Source: Promineifilum sp. (GTDB taxonomy: Bacteria > Chloroflexota > Anaerolineae > Promineifilales > Promineifilaceae). From it: a stretch of DNA of 64,000 nucleotides. The notes under the pieces were generated by a model, which searched no databases, was not told the origin of the DNA, and worked only from the letters and a program-made list of their open reading frames with translations. The DNA lies in NCBI GenBank assembly GCA_017983515.1, contig JAGOBF010000003.1, positions 155,109 through 219,108 on the forward strand, read 5' to 3'. The stretch's first letter is position 1. Each line of letters opens with the position of its first letter. The translations under genes and the position numbers were made by a program. Below, one piece after another: positions 16,564 through 28,014 of the stretch.

Positions 16564-17544
16564 ATGTCCAAGACAAAATTGACTGCTTCTGACTGGGAAC
16601 TTGTCAAGAACGCACCTTATTGGGTTAACCAAATTTTGGCCCAAGCCGACGGCCGCGTTTCATTTTTCGCCAGGCGCCGCGAAGGGAAGGCGCTGGATAA
16701 GGCCATTGCCGATTACACGACAAAAAACGCGCTGGTCAATGACATCATCGCCGACGGCAGCGATGCGCCGTCAGCGATTGGTAAGGCTTCTCAGGCTGAC
16801 GCCGAGAAGGCCCTGAACCGGATCGCCACCATCGTCGAGGAAAAGCTGGGGTCGGATGATCTGGCGGCCCTGAGTGACTTCCTGAGGAAGGTCGGCCATC
16901 AGGTCGCTTCGGCTTCGAAAGAAGGCGGCGCGGGTAATGCCGCGATGGTCTCCGAGAAAGAGGCGGCCGCCCTGACCCGGTTGGAGAGCGTCATGAAGGT
17001 CAGCTCCGCCTATGCCACGGCCCACACCCCTGCCTCCTCGCCCAAGCCGGCCGCCAAGCCGAGTTCGTCGGCCAAACCCGCCCCGGCTCCGGCCAAGCGG
17101 GACGACGATGCCAAGGCGCGCGAAGAGGCGGCCAAGAAGCAGACTGAAGCTCGCGAGCGTCTGGAGAAGGCACGGGCAGATGCCGAGGCGAAGGCCGAAG
17201 CCAAGAAGAAGGAAGAAGCCAGCGCACGCCTGGAGAAAGCGCGCGCAGAGGCCGAGCAACGGCAGGCAGAGGCCAAAGCGAAGGCCGAGGCCGAAGCCGC
17301 CAAAGCCAGCGAGGAAGCCGCGCGCAAGGAAGCCGAAGCCAAGGCGGCCGCTTCTGCCCCCAAGTACACCCAGTTTATCGCCGAGCACACCGTGCAGCCG
17401 GGCGATAACCTGAGCTTCATCTCTGAGCGTTACTACGGCACGCAGGCCAACTTCCGCATCCTCTACGAAGCCAACCGGGACGTGATTGGGGACAATATGA
17501 ATCTGATCAAGCCGGGGCAGGTGCTGAAGATTCCGAAACTGTAA
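16564..17544 (+). CDS. LysM-domain protein with charged coiled coil, no signal peptide
   Basis: Protein of 326 residues in three parts. Residues 1-150 are helical and unrecognised. Residues about 155-275 are a Pro/Ala linker and then a very Ala/Lys/Glu-rich coiled coil. A C-terminal LysM domain runs from HTVQPGDNLSFISERYYG to IKPGQVLKIPKL. AGGAGAG precedes the ATG. There is no signal peptide or lipobox, so it is predicted intracellular unless exported another way. Cytoplasmic LysM proteins such as the YgaU/Kbp group bind small ligands (potassium in Kbp) rather than peptidoglycan. Its role here is unknown. Confidence 0.83.
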   Translation: MSKTKLTASDWELVKNAPYWVNQILAQADGRVSFFARRREGKALDKAIADYTTKNALVNDIIADGSDAPSAIGKASQADAEKALNRIATIVEEKLGSDDLAALSDFLRKVGHQVASASKEGGAGNAAMVSEKEAAALTRLESVMKVSSAYATAHTPASSPKPAAKPSSSAKPAPAPAKRDDDAKAREEAAKKQTEARERLEKARADAEAKAEAKKKEEASARLEKARAEAEQRQAEAKAKAEAEAAKASEEAARKEAEAKAAASAPKYTQFIAEHTVQPGDNLSFISERYYGTQANFRILYEANRDVIGDNMNLIKPGQVLKIPKL

Positions 17545-17603
17545 GCCTTACCAACCTGGCCGAGCCGCTTGAAAGTCAAGCGGCTACGCGAGAGCATTCT
17601 CAA

Positions 17604-17640
17604 TAAAAAAGCGCCGCTCCTGTTTAGGGGCGGCGCTTTT
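17604..17640. terminator. Bidirectional intrinsic terminator
   Basis: AAAAAGCGCCGCTCC and GGGGCGGCGCTTTT form a 13-of-14-bp stem with a 6-nt loop, flanked by A-run and T-run. It separates the convergent LysM and lon genes and can serve both. Confidence 0.92.
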
Positions 17641-17695
17641 GTTATGCAGCCGAGCGATCAGCGGGTGCTAGCGATCAGCACCACAAGTTAGTTAA

Positions 17696-20104
<2,409 letters not shown>

Positions 20105-20113
20105 AAGTTTTTT

Positions 20114-20148
20114 CTATCGAGAGCGTCGCAAAAGGCGAATCTCGATAG
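20114..20148 (-). promoter_or_regulatory. Inverted repeat in the lon leader (possible operator or RNA hairpin)
   Basis: CTATCGAGA (20114-20122) and TCTCGATAG (20140-20148) are perfectly complementary with a 17-nt spacer. The proximal arm ends 10 nt before the lon ATG, so in RNA the hairpin would touch the ribosome binding region. It is not CIRCE (TTAGCACTC-N9-GAGTGCTAA) or HAIR. A TAAAAT on the minus strand (20152-20157) could be a -10 box placing the start site inside the distal arm. Confidence 0.55.
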
Positions 20149-20372
20149 TGGGATTTTAACCCTCACCAGTATGCATTACGATAGCGAGGCATATGAGTTG
20201 CGTAAGAAAATTAGAACATTTGGCCGCCGTCGGTAGCGTCTAAACTTTCCACTTCCCGCCAGTAAGAAAGGGAGAGAAGAGGAGCTGCGTCATCATTGCC
20301 AATTTCTGGCGTTGCGCGAAAATGAGTCATGGGCCATCGCGTATTGGAATGGAAATGCCCGGGATGGGAGAC

Positions 20373-22367
20373 ATGAGACGTATCAATTTGTTCATTGGAC
20401 TGGCCGTGATCGGCCTCTTGCTCATCCGGCAGGCGCAGGCCCAGGAAAGCACGCCGCCCATCGGAGTTATCCAGGGCGCGGGCGATGTGTCGCCCTATCT
20501 CAATCGCTTTGTCAACTTTCGCGGCGTGGTCATCGGCCGCTACGAGGACGAAAACACGCGCGGCGACGTCTACTACACCCTCTTTGTGCAGGACATTTCC
20601 GGCCAGTCGGACGGCGATCCAGCGACGTCGGACGGGATCGCCGTCTTTCTCGGCCGCCAGCCGCGAGCCGATATAGTCCTCGGCGCGCAGGTGCGGGTCG
20701 GCGGCAAGGTGACCGAGTTCTATGGACTGACCGAAATCGATGACGACGGCCTGATTATCACGATAGAAGAGCCAACAGGGCCGCTGCCGGAGCCGGTGCT
20801 CATCGATCCGCCGCCCGACACGGCCGAGCAGGCGGCCTACCTGGAGGCCCTGGAGGGGATGCGCGTGGCCTATGACGGCCCTGTTGTGGTTGCCGGGCCG
20901 ACCCACGAGGGCTGCGGATTTGCGGTTATTGGTGAAGCCCATGCCGCCGAGTTGCCCGTTATCCGCCGCGCCGGCGACGAACCGACCGGCCGCGTCGTGC
21001 CCGTGCTCTTTCCCAGCGATAAGGCCTGCGAAGACATTCCCCAGGTGAAAACCGGCGATCGCATCAGCGGTATGGCGGGGGCGCTGGTCTACAACTTCGA
21101 CCAGTACAAGATCATCTTTGATTCGGCCGAACAATTGACCATCGAGTTCGCCCCGTTGCCGGCACTGCCGGCGCTGCCGGCGTTTGGCCCGCAGCAGATC
21201 GTTCTTGCGTCGATCAACGCCGAGGATTATTTCGATACCGTCCGAGATACGAGCGAGGAGGGCGAGCCTGTCCTGTCCGCCGAGGAGCTGGCCGCGCGGC
21301 AAACCAAGCTGGCCCACGCCATCGCCCACGTGCTCGGCTGCCCGACGGTGATCGGCTTGCAGGAAGTGGAGCACGCGGCGCTGCTGGCGGCATTGTCGGC
21401 CGGTCTGGTGGAAGATTGTGGCTTCGCCTATGAAGTCAGCCAGCCCGAAAGCCCCGACGCGCGCGGCATCGACAATGCCCTACTGAGCGATCCGCGGCGG
21501 GTACGCATCGACGACATCGCCTTGCGGCAAACGTGCACGCCCGTCCCCGCGGCGATCACCGATGCTTCCGTCACCTGTGAAGCGGGCACAGAGCCGCTAT
21601 TCGGCCGCCCGCCGTTGCAGGTCGCGGCGCACATCGACGGCCGGCCCTACATCTTCTTCGTCAACCACTTCAAATCAAAGCGCGGCGGTGAGATCGAGAC
21701 GGACCTCGAGCGCGTCCGGCAAGCAGTTGTCCTGAACAGCCTGGCCGCCGAGCTTCTGGCGAGTGATCCTTTGGCGGGCATCGTTGCCCTGGGCGACTTC
21801 AACGACACGGATCTTTCGCCGGTGCTGGCGCTGCTGTCCGATCCGGGGCAAGGCGGTGTGTTTGTTTCCGCTCTGGCCGCTGTTCCACCGGCCGAACGCT
21901 ACAGCTATAATTTCGGCGGCGTCGTTGAATTGATCGACGAGGTACTTTTATCGCCGGCCCTGGCTCAAGAGGCATCCTGGGCCACAATCATGCATACCGG
22001 CACGAACTATCCCGTTGGCTGGCGGTTCGATACGTCACCGGAGCGGCGGCCGTATCGCACGTCTGACCATGATATCCCCGTTGTGGCCCTGGGGGCGCTG
22101 CCGCCGACGCCAGAACCGGAGCCGACGGCCGACGACCGGCCACCGACTGTGGAGCCGCTGCCGACGGCTAGCACGATACCACCGACCCGGGAACCGCAGC
22201 CGACAATAGACGTTCGGCCGCCGACCGCGCAACCGCGGCCGACGGTCGATGGACGACCCATTGTTGAGGGCCCGGCATCATCCGGACTGAACCGATGGAC
22301 ATCGCTGTTAATCGTCATAGCGTTGGTCGGATTGGTCGGATTCGTGGGCTTTCGCATCCGGCGCTGA
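20373..22367 (+). CDS. Secreted EEP-family nuclease with C-terminal membrane anchor
   Basis: Predicted surface nuclease of about 664 residues related to ExeM/NucH-type extracellular endonucleases. A signal peptide ends at AQA-QE. An OB-fold-like segment follows (residues about 30-230), then an endonuclease/exonuclease/phosphatase domain with GLQEVEH, FVNHFKSKRGG, ALGDFNDT and TSDHDIPVV, which are the metal and catalytic motifs. A Pro/Thr-rich repeat of PPT/EP type follows, with a final transmembrane helix and Arg tail. It probably degrades extracellular DNA for nutrients. The start is uncertain: ATG at 20322 is in frame, but the signal peptide fits the ATG at 20373; neither has a strong Shine-Dalgarno. 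Confidence 0.85.
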   Translation: MRRINLFIGLAVIGLLLIRQAQAQESTPPIGVIQGAGDVSPYLNRFVNFRGVVIGRYEDENTRGDVYYTLFVQDISGQSDGDPATSDGIAVFLGRQPRADIVLGAQVRVGGKVTEFYGLTEIDDDGLIITIEEPTGPLPEPVLIDPPPDTAEQAAYLEALEGMRVAYDGPVVVAGPTHEGCGFAVIGEAHAAELPVIRRAGDEPTGRVVPVLFPSDKACEDIPQVKTGDRISGMAGALVYNFDQYKIIFDSAEQLTIEFAPLPALPALPAFGPQQIVLASINAEDYFDTVRDTSEEGEPVLSAEELAARQTKLAHAIAHVLGCPTVIGLQEVEHAALLAALSAGLVEDCGFAYEVSQPESPDARGIDNALLSDPRRVRIDDIALRQTCTPVPAAITDASVTCEAGTEPLFGRPPLQVAAHIDGRPYIFFVNHFKSKRGGEIETDLERVRQAVVLNSLAAELLASDPLAGIVALGDFNDTDLSPVLALLSDPGQGGVFVSALAAVPPAERYSYNFGGVVELIDEVLLSPALAQEASWATIMHTGTNYPVGWRFDTSPERRPYRTSDHDIPVVALGALPPTPEPEPTADDRPPTVEPLPTASTIPPTREPQPTIDVRPPTAQPRPTVDGRPIVEGPASSGLNRWTSLLIVIALVGLVGFVGFRIRR

Positions 22368-22476
22368 TAGGGCCGCGGCAAACGTGTCGGGCGGCCGGAC
22401 TTTTTTACGCTTCCTGCATGGCAGACGATCCTGGCTGCCGGTACCATTCAGGGTAGCGCGAATAGAGGTACATGCC

Positions 22477-22893
22477 GTGACCGACCCGCAACCCAGCCAA
22501 CCTGCGAGTGATGTAAGTCCCGACGTCGACGTCGACGTCGGTGTCGTGCGCAACCTGTTGCAGCATATTCCCCTGGGGCCGGCCCAGACCATTCTCATCA
22601 CCCGCGGCTCGCAGCTCCTCACCTTCCGCGGCGCGCTCAAGCAGGTGGAGGCCCTCGATGTGGCGGTGCACGTCGCGCAAGAGTGGCGGGAATCGGGTCA
22701 GACGTTGCGCGTGCAGTTCATGCGCTTGCCGCTCTCGCCGCTCTCCCGCCTGGTGCTCACCTATCCCCTGCGTGACGATTACCGGCTGATCCTGATCGAC
22801 AGCGAAGACGCCGTGCTCGAGCCGTTGCGCAAGGTGAGTAACCAGTTATTAGGGGTGCTCGAAGTCGCCGGAATCGGCCGAAAACCACTATAA
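22477..22893 (+). CDS. Conserved hypothetical, possibly roadblock/LC7-like
   Basis: Protein of 138 residues beginning at GTG with AGAGGT 7 nt upstream; the frame is open further 5' but without a start signal. After an Asp/Val-rich N-terminus there is an alpha-beta pattern (TILITRGSQLLTFRG, then a helix, then LVLTYPLRDDYRLILIDSED, then a final helix). This resembles roadblock/LC7 domains that partner small GTPases, but no hallmark residue proves it. It lies 63 nt upstream of polA in the same direction. Function unknown. Confidence 0.6.
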   Translation: MTDPQPSQPASDVSPDVDVDVGVVRNLLQHIPLGPAQTILITRGSQLLTFRGALKQVEALDVAVHVAQEWRESGQTLRVQFMRLPLSPLSRLVLTYPLRDDYRLILIDSEDAVLEPLRKVSNQLLGVLEVAGIGRKPL

Positions 22894-22894
22894 T
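22889..22894 (+). promoter_or_regulatory. Possible -10 element for polA
   Basis: TATAAT overlaps the stop of the preceding gene and would start polA mRNA near 22901, about 56 nt before its ATG. No matching -35 is visible. A hairpin of GCAGGCC and GGCCTGC follows in the leader. Confidence 0.35.
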
Positions 22895-22956
22895 AAGCCC
22901 TCTGACTCAACGGTTGACGTCGGCAGGCCGCCGGGCCTGCGCTCAAAGGATGGCTT

Positions 22957-25755
22957 ATGACATCGGGAAAATTAGTGCTCATCGACGGCCACGCATTGGC
23001 CTATCGCATGTTCTTCGCCCTGCCGCTGGAAGCATTCACGACCAAGAGTGGCGAGCCGACTAACGCCACATATGGCTTCACCCGCACCCTGCTCGACCTG
23101 ATGCAGGCTCCCGAACCGCCGGAGTATCTGGCGGTCAGCTTCGACACGGGCGCTACCTTTCGTGACGAATTGTTCGCCGCCTACAAAGGTACACGCGAGA
23201 AGATGCCCGACGAATTGAGCGTACAGATCGAGCGCATCAAGGAGGTCGTCCGCGCGCTCAATATCCCTATCCTGGAACTGGAAGGCTACGAGGCCGACGA
23301 TGTGCTGGGCACAGTCGCCGCGCAGATGCACGATCAGGTGCCGGTCCACATCATCACCGGCGACCGCGACCTGTTGCAACTGGTGGACGATAACACCCGC
23401 GTCGAACTGCCGGCGCGCCGTTCGGGCGCTGGCAGCGAAGTCTACGACGCGGCCGGGGTGGTGGAATATCTCGGCGTGCGGCCGGATCAGGTGGTGGATT
23501 ACAAGGCGCTCGTGGGTGATGTCAGCGACAATATCCCCGGGGTGAAGGGCATCGGCGACAAAACGGCTGTCAAGCTCTTGGCCGAATACGGTACCCTGGC
23601 GAACCTCTACGAACATCTGGACGAGATCAAGGGCGCGCTGCACCAAAAGCTGGAAGACGGCCGCGCGTCGGCCGAATTGAGCTATAAGCTGGCGCAGATC
23701 GTTACCGACGCGCCCATCATCGTCGATCTGAAGAACTGCCTGACCCATGATTTCGACGCGGCGACTGTCCTGGCCATTTTTCGTGAACTGGAGTTCCGTT
23801 CGATGTCCAAGTCGCTGACGGCCGGCATGAATGTGGACGACATCCCCGAACCGGCCGTCGCCGGCGCGGTGTGGCAAAACACGGAAGTGGTTATCGTGCG
23901 CGACGAGGCCGCCCTGCTAGAGATGGTACAGCAGTTGGAGTCGGCCAAGTGGATCAGCTTCGACCTGGAGACCGATAGCCTGGAACGGTTGTCGGCCGGG
24001 ATCGTCGGCATCTGTCTGGCCGTGGAGCCGCCCAGGGCCTATTACGTGCCTGTCGGCCACCTGAACGGCACGGCCCAGGCTGATTCCGGTCAGATGAATC
24101 TGTTCGCCGGGTCGGCCGAGTTGGCCCCCGGACAACTGCCCATCGAGCGCGTCCTGGAGGCCATCCGCCCGGCGATGACCGATCTCAACATTCCCAAGGT
24201 GGCCCACAACGCGAAGTTCGACAGCATGATCCTGGAGCGATACGGCATCGCGGTGTCGCCGGTGCGATTCGACACGATGATTGCCGAGTGGCTGACGGAC
24301 CCGGCCACGAAGCACAAGGGGCTGAAGGACCTGGCCCGCCATCGTCTTGGCGCGGAGATGACCGAGATTCTGGCCCTGATCGGCCGCGGCAAGGCCCAGG
24401 TCACATTTGCCCAAGTGCCGATCGACGTCGCCGCCCCCTATGGCGCGGCCGACGCCGATATGACGCTACGTCTTCTACCGCCGCTGCAGCAGGAACTCCG
24501 CGAAAAGGGCTTGATCGAACTACTCGATATGGAGATGAAGTTGCTGCCCGTCATCTCTGACATGGAGCGCGCGGGGGTGCTCATCGACGTCGACTTCTTC
24601 CGCCACATGTCCCAGGACCTGAGCGCGGCGCTGCTCAAGCTGGAGCAGATCATTTACGAGATCGCCGGGGAACCGTTTAACATCAACTCAACCCAGCAGT
24701 TGAGCGACATCCTTTTCAAGAAGCTGCAACTGCCGCGCGAAGGGCTGAAGAAGATCGCCAGCGGCCACTTTTCCACGGCCTTCAACGTGCTGGAAGCGTT
24801 AAAGGCATCCGACTCTACCGGCATAATCGACGCCATCATCGAATATCGCGAGTTAGGCAAGCTGAAAGGCACGTACGTGGACGCGCTGCCGCAGATGATC
24901 AACCCCGATACGGGTCGCATCCACACCAGCTTCAGCCAGACGGGAGCCATCACCGGACGGCTAGCCAGTAGCAATCCCAACTTGCAGAACATCCCCATTC
25001 GCAGCGAACTGGGCCAGCAACTCCGGCGCGGGTTCGTGACCCAGCCGGGCTGGTCATTCCTGTCAGCCGACTATTCCCAGGTTGAATTGCGCATCCTGGC
25101 CCACATTACTCAGGATGAGACGCTGCTGCGCACCTTCCGCGAGGATCAAGACATCCATGCGGCCACGGCGGCGGCAATCTACGGTATCCCCATCGAAAAC
25201 GTGACCAGGAATCAGCGGCGCTTTGCCAAGACCATCAACTTCGGCCTTATCTATGGGATGGGCGCCTTCCGGCTGGCACGCGATACGGGGCTGACACTGG
25301 GCGAGGCGGAAGATTACATGATCAAATACTTCGGCCAGTTTCCGGGAATCGATCGCTATCTGGAAGAAACGCGCCGCAAAGCGCGCACCAACGGCTATGT
25401 GGAGACGCTGTTCGGCCGCCGCCGCTACTTCCCGGTGTTCAAGTCGACTATGAGCGGCTCCAACCGCCAGGCCACGCAGCGCGCCGAACGCGAGGCGGTC
25501 AACCATCCTATCCAGGGCACGGCGGCCGACATTATCAAACTGGCGATGATCCGCTTGAATGATGAGTTGAAGGCCGGCTATCGCGCCCGGCTGCTGCTCC
25601 AGGTTCACGACGAACTGCTGCTGGAAGCGCCGCTGGAGGAATTGGACGACGTGCGCGAACTGGTCATTGACGTGATGAGCAACGCATTCCAGCTGGACGT
25701 GCCGCTCAAGGTGGAGGCCGAAACCGGCGCGAATTGGCTGGAGTTGAAGGGCTAG
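22957..25755 (+). CDS. polA: DNA polymerase I
   Basis: Family A polymerase of 932 residues with all three domains. The 5'-3' exonuclease (residues 1-290) has ELEGYEADDVLGT and GDVSDNIPGVKGIG. The 3'-5' proofreading domain is intact: FDLETD at about residue 335, HNAKFDSMIL, and YGAADADMTL. The polymerase has motif A DYSQVELRI (Asp at about 705), motif B RRFAKTINFGLIYG and motif C QVHDELLLEAP (His at about 884). It fills gaps and removes RNA primers in replication and repair. AAAGGA lies 7 nt before the ATG. Many thermophilic and Chloroflexus-type Pol I enzymes have lost proofreading residues; this one has not. Confidence 0.97.
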   Translation: MTSGKLVLIDGHALAYRMFFALPLEAFTTKSGEPTNATYGFTRTLLDLMQAPEPPEYLAVSFDTGATFRDELFAAYKGTREKMPDELSVQIERIKEVVRALNIPILELEGYEADDVLGTVAAQMHDQVPVHIITGDRDLLQLVDDNTRVELPARRSGAGSEVYDAAGVVEYLGVRPDQVVDYKALVGDVSDNIPGVKGIGDKTAVKLLAEYGTLANLYEHLDEIKGALHQKLEDGRASAELSYKLAQIVTDAPIIVDLKNCLTHDFDAATVLAIFRELEFRSMSKSLTAGMNVDDIPEPAVAGAVWQNTEVVIVRDEAALLEMVQQLESAKWISFDLETDSLERLSAGIVGICLAVEPPRAYYVPVGHLNGTAQADSGQMNLFAGSAELAPGQLPIERVLEAIRPAMTDLNIPKVAHNAKFDSMILERYGIAVSPVRFDTMIAEWLTDPATKHKGLKDLARHRLGAEMTEILALIGRGKAQVTFAQVPIDVAAPYGAADADMTLRLLPPLQQELREKGLIELLDMEMKLLPVISDMERAGVLIDVDFFRHMSQDLSAALLKLEQIIYEIAGEPFNINSTQQLSDILFKKLQLPREGLKKIASGHFSTAFNVLEALKASDSTGIIDAIIEYRELGKLKGTYVDALPQMINPDTGRIHTSFSQTGAITGRLASSNPNLQNIPIRSELGQQLRRGFVTQPGWSFLSADYSQVELRILAHITQDETLLRTFREDQDIHAATAAAIYGIPIENVTRNQRRFAKTINFGLIYGMGAFRLARDTGLTLGEAEDYMIKYFGQFPGIDRYLEETRRKARTNGYVETLFGRRRYFPVFKSTMSGSNRQATQRAEREAVNHPIQGTAADIIKLAMIRLNDELKAGYRARLLLQVHDELLLEAPLEELDDVRELVIDVMSNAFQLDVPLKVEAETGANWLELKG

Positions 25756-25776
25756 CCGGAGCGGGCCACCGCACGT

Positions 25777-26412
25777 TTAGGGCGCGGAAAACCATTCCAG
25801 CGACTGGAAATCGACCGTGACCGCCGCGCCGTAGGTGCTCAGCCACAGCCAAAGTTCATCGGGGGCCTGATCGAGTTCGCCGCGCCATAATAATTCGCGG
25901 TTGATCCATACGGTGACGGCCGCTTGTCCCTTGCCGTCCTGGGCGACGTCGAGCCAAAGTTCGTTTTCGGCCGGGCCCGGCCGCACGTGGGGCCAGGTTT
26001 GCCACGGCAGGAGGAACGCGGGTTGGCCGTCCTTTTCGTCCTGCCGGATAGCCACGTAGCTAAGCGGCGACAGGGCCACCACCAGCCGCGACGAGTCACG
26101 ACCCAGCGCCAAACCCCAGCCGCTGTCCAATTCTCCCTCCTGGTAAGCAGCCTTCAGACGAACGGAAAATCGGCTGGGCACAGCGCCGGAGGCCCACGGG
26201 ACGCTCAATGGGATGAGCATCTCGCCTGGTTGCTGCAAACCCTGAGGCGCAAGCCGATCAGTCTGAATCAGGGGGCCAAGTGGTTGCGGATCGAAGACCC
26301 CGGCCGCGATCAGGAGGACGGCCAGAACGGCCAGGATGCCCAGACCGCCAGCGATGAGCTTCAGCCCGCGTCGCACCCGCGCCGTCCGAAGATCGTCCCC
26401 TTGTCCAACCAT
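25777..26412 (-). CDS. Hypothetical membrane-anchored protein
   Basis: Protein of 211 residues with a basic N-terminus (RTARVRRGLK), one transmembrane helix at about residues 18-38, and an extracytoplasmic domain. The outer part has a beta-rich pattern ending in DELWLWLSTYGAAVTVDF, similar to concanavalin/LamG-like folds, but no family is recognised. The start at 26412 lies 1 nt after the fumarylacetoacetase stop codon, so the two are probably co-transcribed. No strong Shine-Dalgarno is seen. Confidence 0.6.
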   Translation of the reverse strand: MVGQGDDLRTARVRRGLKLIAGGLGILAVLAVLLIAAGVFDPQPLGPLIQTDRLAPQGLQQPGEMLIPLSVPWASGAVPSRFSVRLKAAYQEGELDSGWGLALGRDSSRLVVALSPLSYVAIRQDEKDGQPAFLLPWQTWPHVRPGPAENELWLDVAQDGKGQAAVTVWINRELLWRGELDQAPDELWLWLSTYGAAVTVDFQSLEWFSAP

Positions 26413-26413
26413 G

Positions 26414-27679
26414 CTAGCCACGCATTGGACGAGCCGTCGCCGCCACTTCGCCGAACCCCACCCGGTAGCCATCGCCCTGACACCAGCCCGCCAGCGCCAG
26501 GCGGTCGCCGTCCTCCAGGAACCGGCGCATTTCGCCCGTCGGCAACGGGAGCGGCCGTGTCCCGCCCCAGGTCAATTCGAGCAGCGAGCCACAGGAATCG
26601 GGCGTTGGGCCGCTGATGGTACCGGAGGCAAGCAAGTCGCCCGGCCGCACGGCGCAGCCGTTGACGGTGTGGTGGGCCAGTTGTTGGGGCATGTTCCAGT
26701 ACAGATGTCGAAAGTTGGTGCGCGAGATGACCAGCGGCGGCATACCGGCGGCCCGCATAGCCTCACTCTGCAGCGTCGCCTCCAATTGAATGTCGAAAGC
26801 CCAATCGCCGTCACTGTGCAGGTAGTTCAGCGGCGGCGGGTTTTGCCGCGGCCCGGGGCGGCGGAACGGCTCCAGCGCCGCCAGCGGCACCACCCAGGGC
26901 GAGATCGTCGTGGCGAAATTCTTGGCCAGGAACGGCCCCAACGGCCGATATTCCCAACGCTGGATGTCGCGGGCACTCCAGTCATTGACGAGCACCAGGC
27001 CAAAGATGTGATCGGCCGCCGAGCGAATGGGGATCGGCTCGCCCGGCCGGTTGCCGGGGCCGATGAAGAAGCCCACCTCCAGCTCGAAGTCCAGTTCGGC
27101 GGTTGGCCCAAAGACGGGCGCCGGCGCGCCGGGCGGCAGCATCTGGCCCTGCGGCCGGATGACGTCCGCTGCGCCGGCGAAAACGGTGCCGGCCCGCCCG
27201 TGGTAGGCCACCGGCAGGTGGAGCCAGTTGGGCAGCAGCGCCTGATCGGAGCCGCGAAACATACTGCCCACGTTGGTGGCGTGCTCGCGTGAGGAATAGA
27301 AGTCGGTGTAGTCGCCGATGGCCGCCGGCAAGAGAAGCTCAACCTCATCGATCGGTCGCAAGGCCTCGGCTACACGTGGGGCGAGTGGCTGATGCTCATC
27401 AACTGAGGGCGCCAGCAACGATTGCACCCGCGCTCTGGCCTCGTCCCAGGCCGGGCGGCCGAGGGCCATGAAGGCATTGAGCGACGGCTGGGCGAAGACA
27501 TCGCTGCCGCGCAGAGTCGAGCCGTCGAAGTGGCCTGCGGCGGCCAGGGCAGCCAGGTCGAGCACCCACGTGCCGATGGCTACCCCGACGCGCGCCGGTT
27601 CGGTAGTCGACGGCCGGAATATTCCATAGGGCAGGTTATGGATGGAGAATGGGGAATTGGCGGGAATGTCCACGATCAC
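26414..27679 (-). CDS. fahA: Fumarylacetoacetase
   Basis: Last enzyme of tyrosine catabolism: hydrolyses fumarylacetoacetate to fumarate and acetoacetate. The protein has 421 residues, normal for the family. Catalytic Asp126 and His133 lie in DFYSSREHATNVG, the same numbering as the mammalian enzyme. Metal ligands are in ELDFELEVGFFIG and VNDWSARDIQRWEY. It starts with GTG preceded by GGAGGT. Homogentisate dioxygenase and maleylacetoacetate isomerase are not in the window. The next gene downstream is a small membrane-anchored protein of unknown function. Confidence 0.95.
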   Translation of the reverse strand: MIVDIPANSPFSIHNLPYGIFRPSTTEPARVGVAIGTWVLDLAALAAAGHFDGSTLRGSDVFAQPSLNAFMALGRPAWDEARARVQSLLAPSVDEHQPLAPRVAEALRPIDEVELLLPAAIGDYTDFYSSREHATNVGSMFRGSDQALLPNWLHLPVAYHGRAGTVFAGAADVIRPQGQMLPPGAPAPVFGPTAELDFELEVGFFIGPGNRPGEPIPIRSAADHIFGLVLVNDWSARDIQRWEYRPLGPFLAKNFATTISPWVVPLAALEPFRRPGPRQNPPPLNYLHSDGDWAFDIQLEATLQSEAMRAAGMPPLVISRTNFRHLYWNMPQQLAHHTVNGCAVRPGDLLASGTISGPTPDSCGSLLELTWGGTRPLPLPTGEMRRFLEDGDRLALAGWCQGDGYRVGFGEVAATARPMRG

Positions 27680-27982
27680 GCGCTTACCTCCGGGAAGGGT
27701 TCATCTATTATCCTCTTTATATGGCGATTTGGTGCTTGGGGCAATCAGGCGGCCGATCTGCCGATTAGCCAGGTGGCGCGCAGCGCCGGATTCTTGTCCG
27801 GTGGTCGGATGAAAGCCCGCTGCTTACGTCAGTGGCTGCGGAGCCGGGTTAGGAAACGGGCGCTACCAGATGGGGTCGGAAAGCGAAATTTGCCGATTAC
27901 AAATGCGGCTACGGATCCGATCCGGGAACCGGCCCAAGGAGCGGTTACTCGTTGAAAAACACCGGCCTTAACCTTAAAGAGG
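27680..27982. other. Intergenic region upstream of fahA and rnpB
   Basis: No gene is supported on either strand. Near the fahA side the minus strand has TATAAA and GATAAT boxes (about 27707-27722), which could be its promoter. At 27961-27998 there is an imperfect palindrome, ACCGGCCTTAA to TTAAGCCGGT, overlapping the region before the rnpB promoter. Confidence 0.4.
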
Positions 27983-28011
27983 TTGCCCTTAAGCCGGTTT
28001 GCCTGTACGAT
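27983..28011 (+). promoter_or_regulatory. Promoter of rnpB
   Basis: TTGCCC (27983-27988) and TACGAT (28006-28011) are 17 nt apart and would start transcription at about 28018, where the RNase P RNA begins. Confidence 0.55.
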
Positions 28012-28014
28012 TAA

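Noticed and set aside
20114..20148. Lon palindrome as CIRCE or HAIR element
   Set aside because: Neither TTAGCACTC/GAGTGCTAA nor CTTGAGT/ACTCAAG is present.
20211..21374. 387-codon open frame on the minus strand opposite the nuclease gene
   Set aside because: The plus strand encodes clear signal peptide and nuclease motifs; the minus frame is low-complexity His/Arg/Gly-rich translation with no family.
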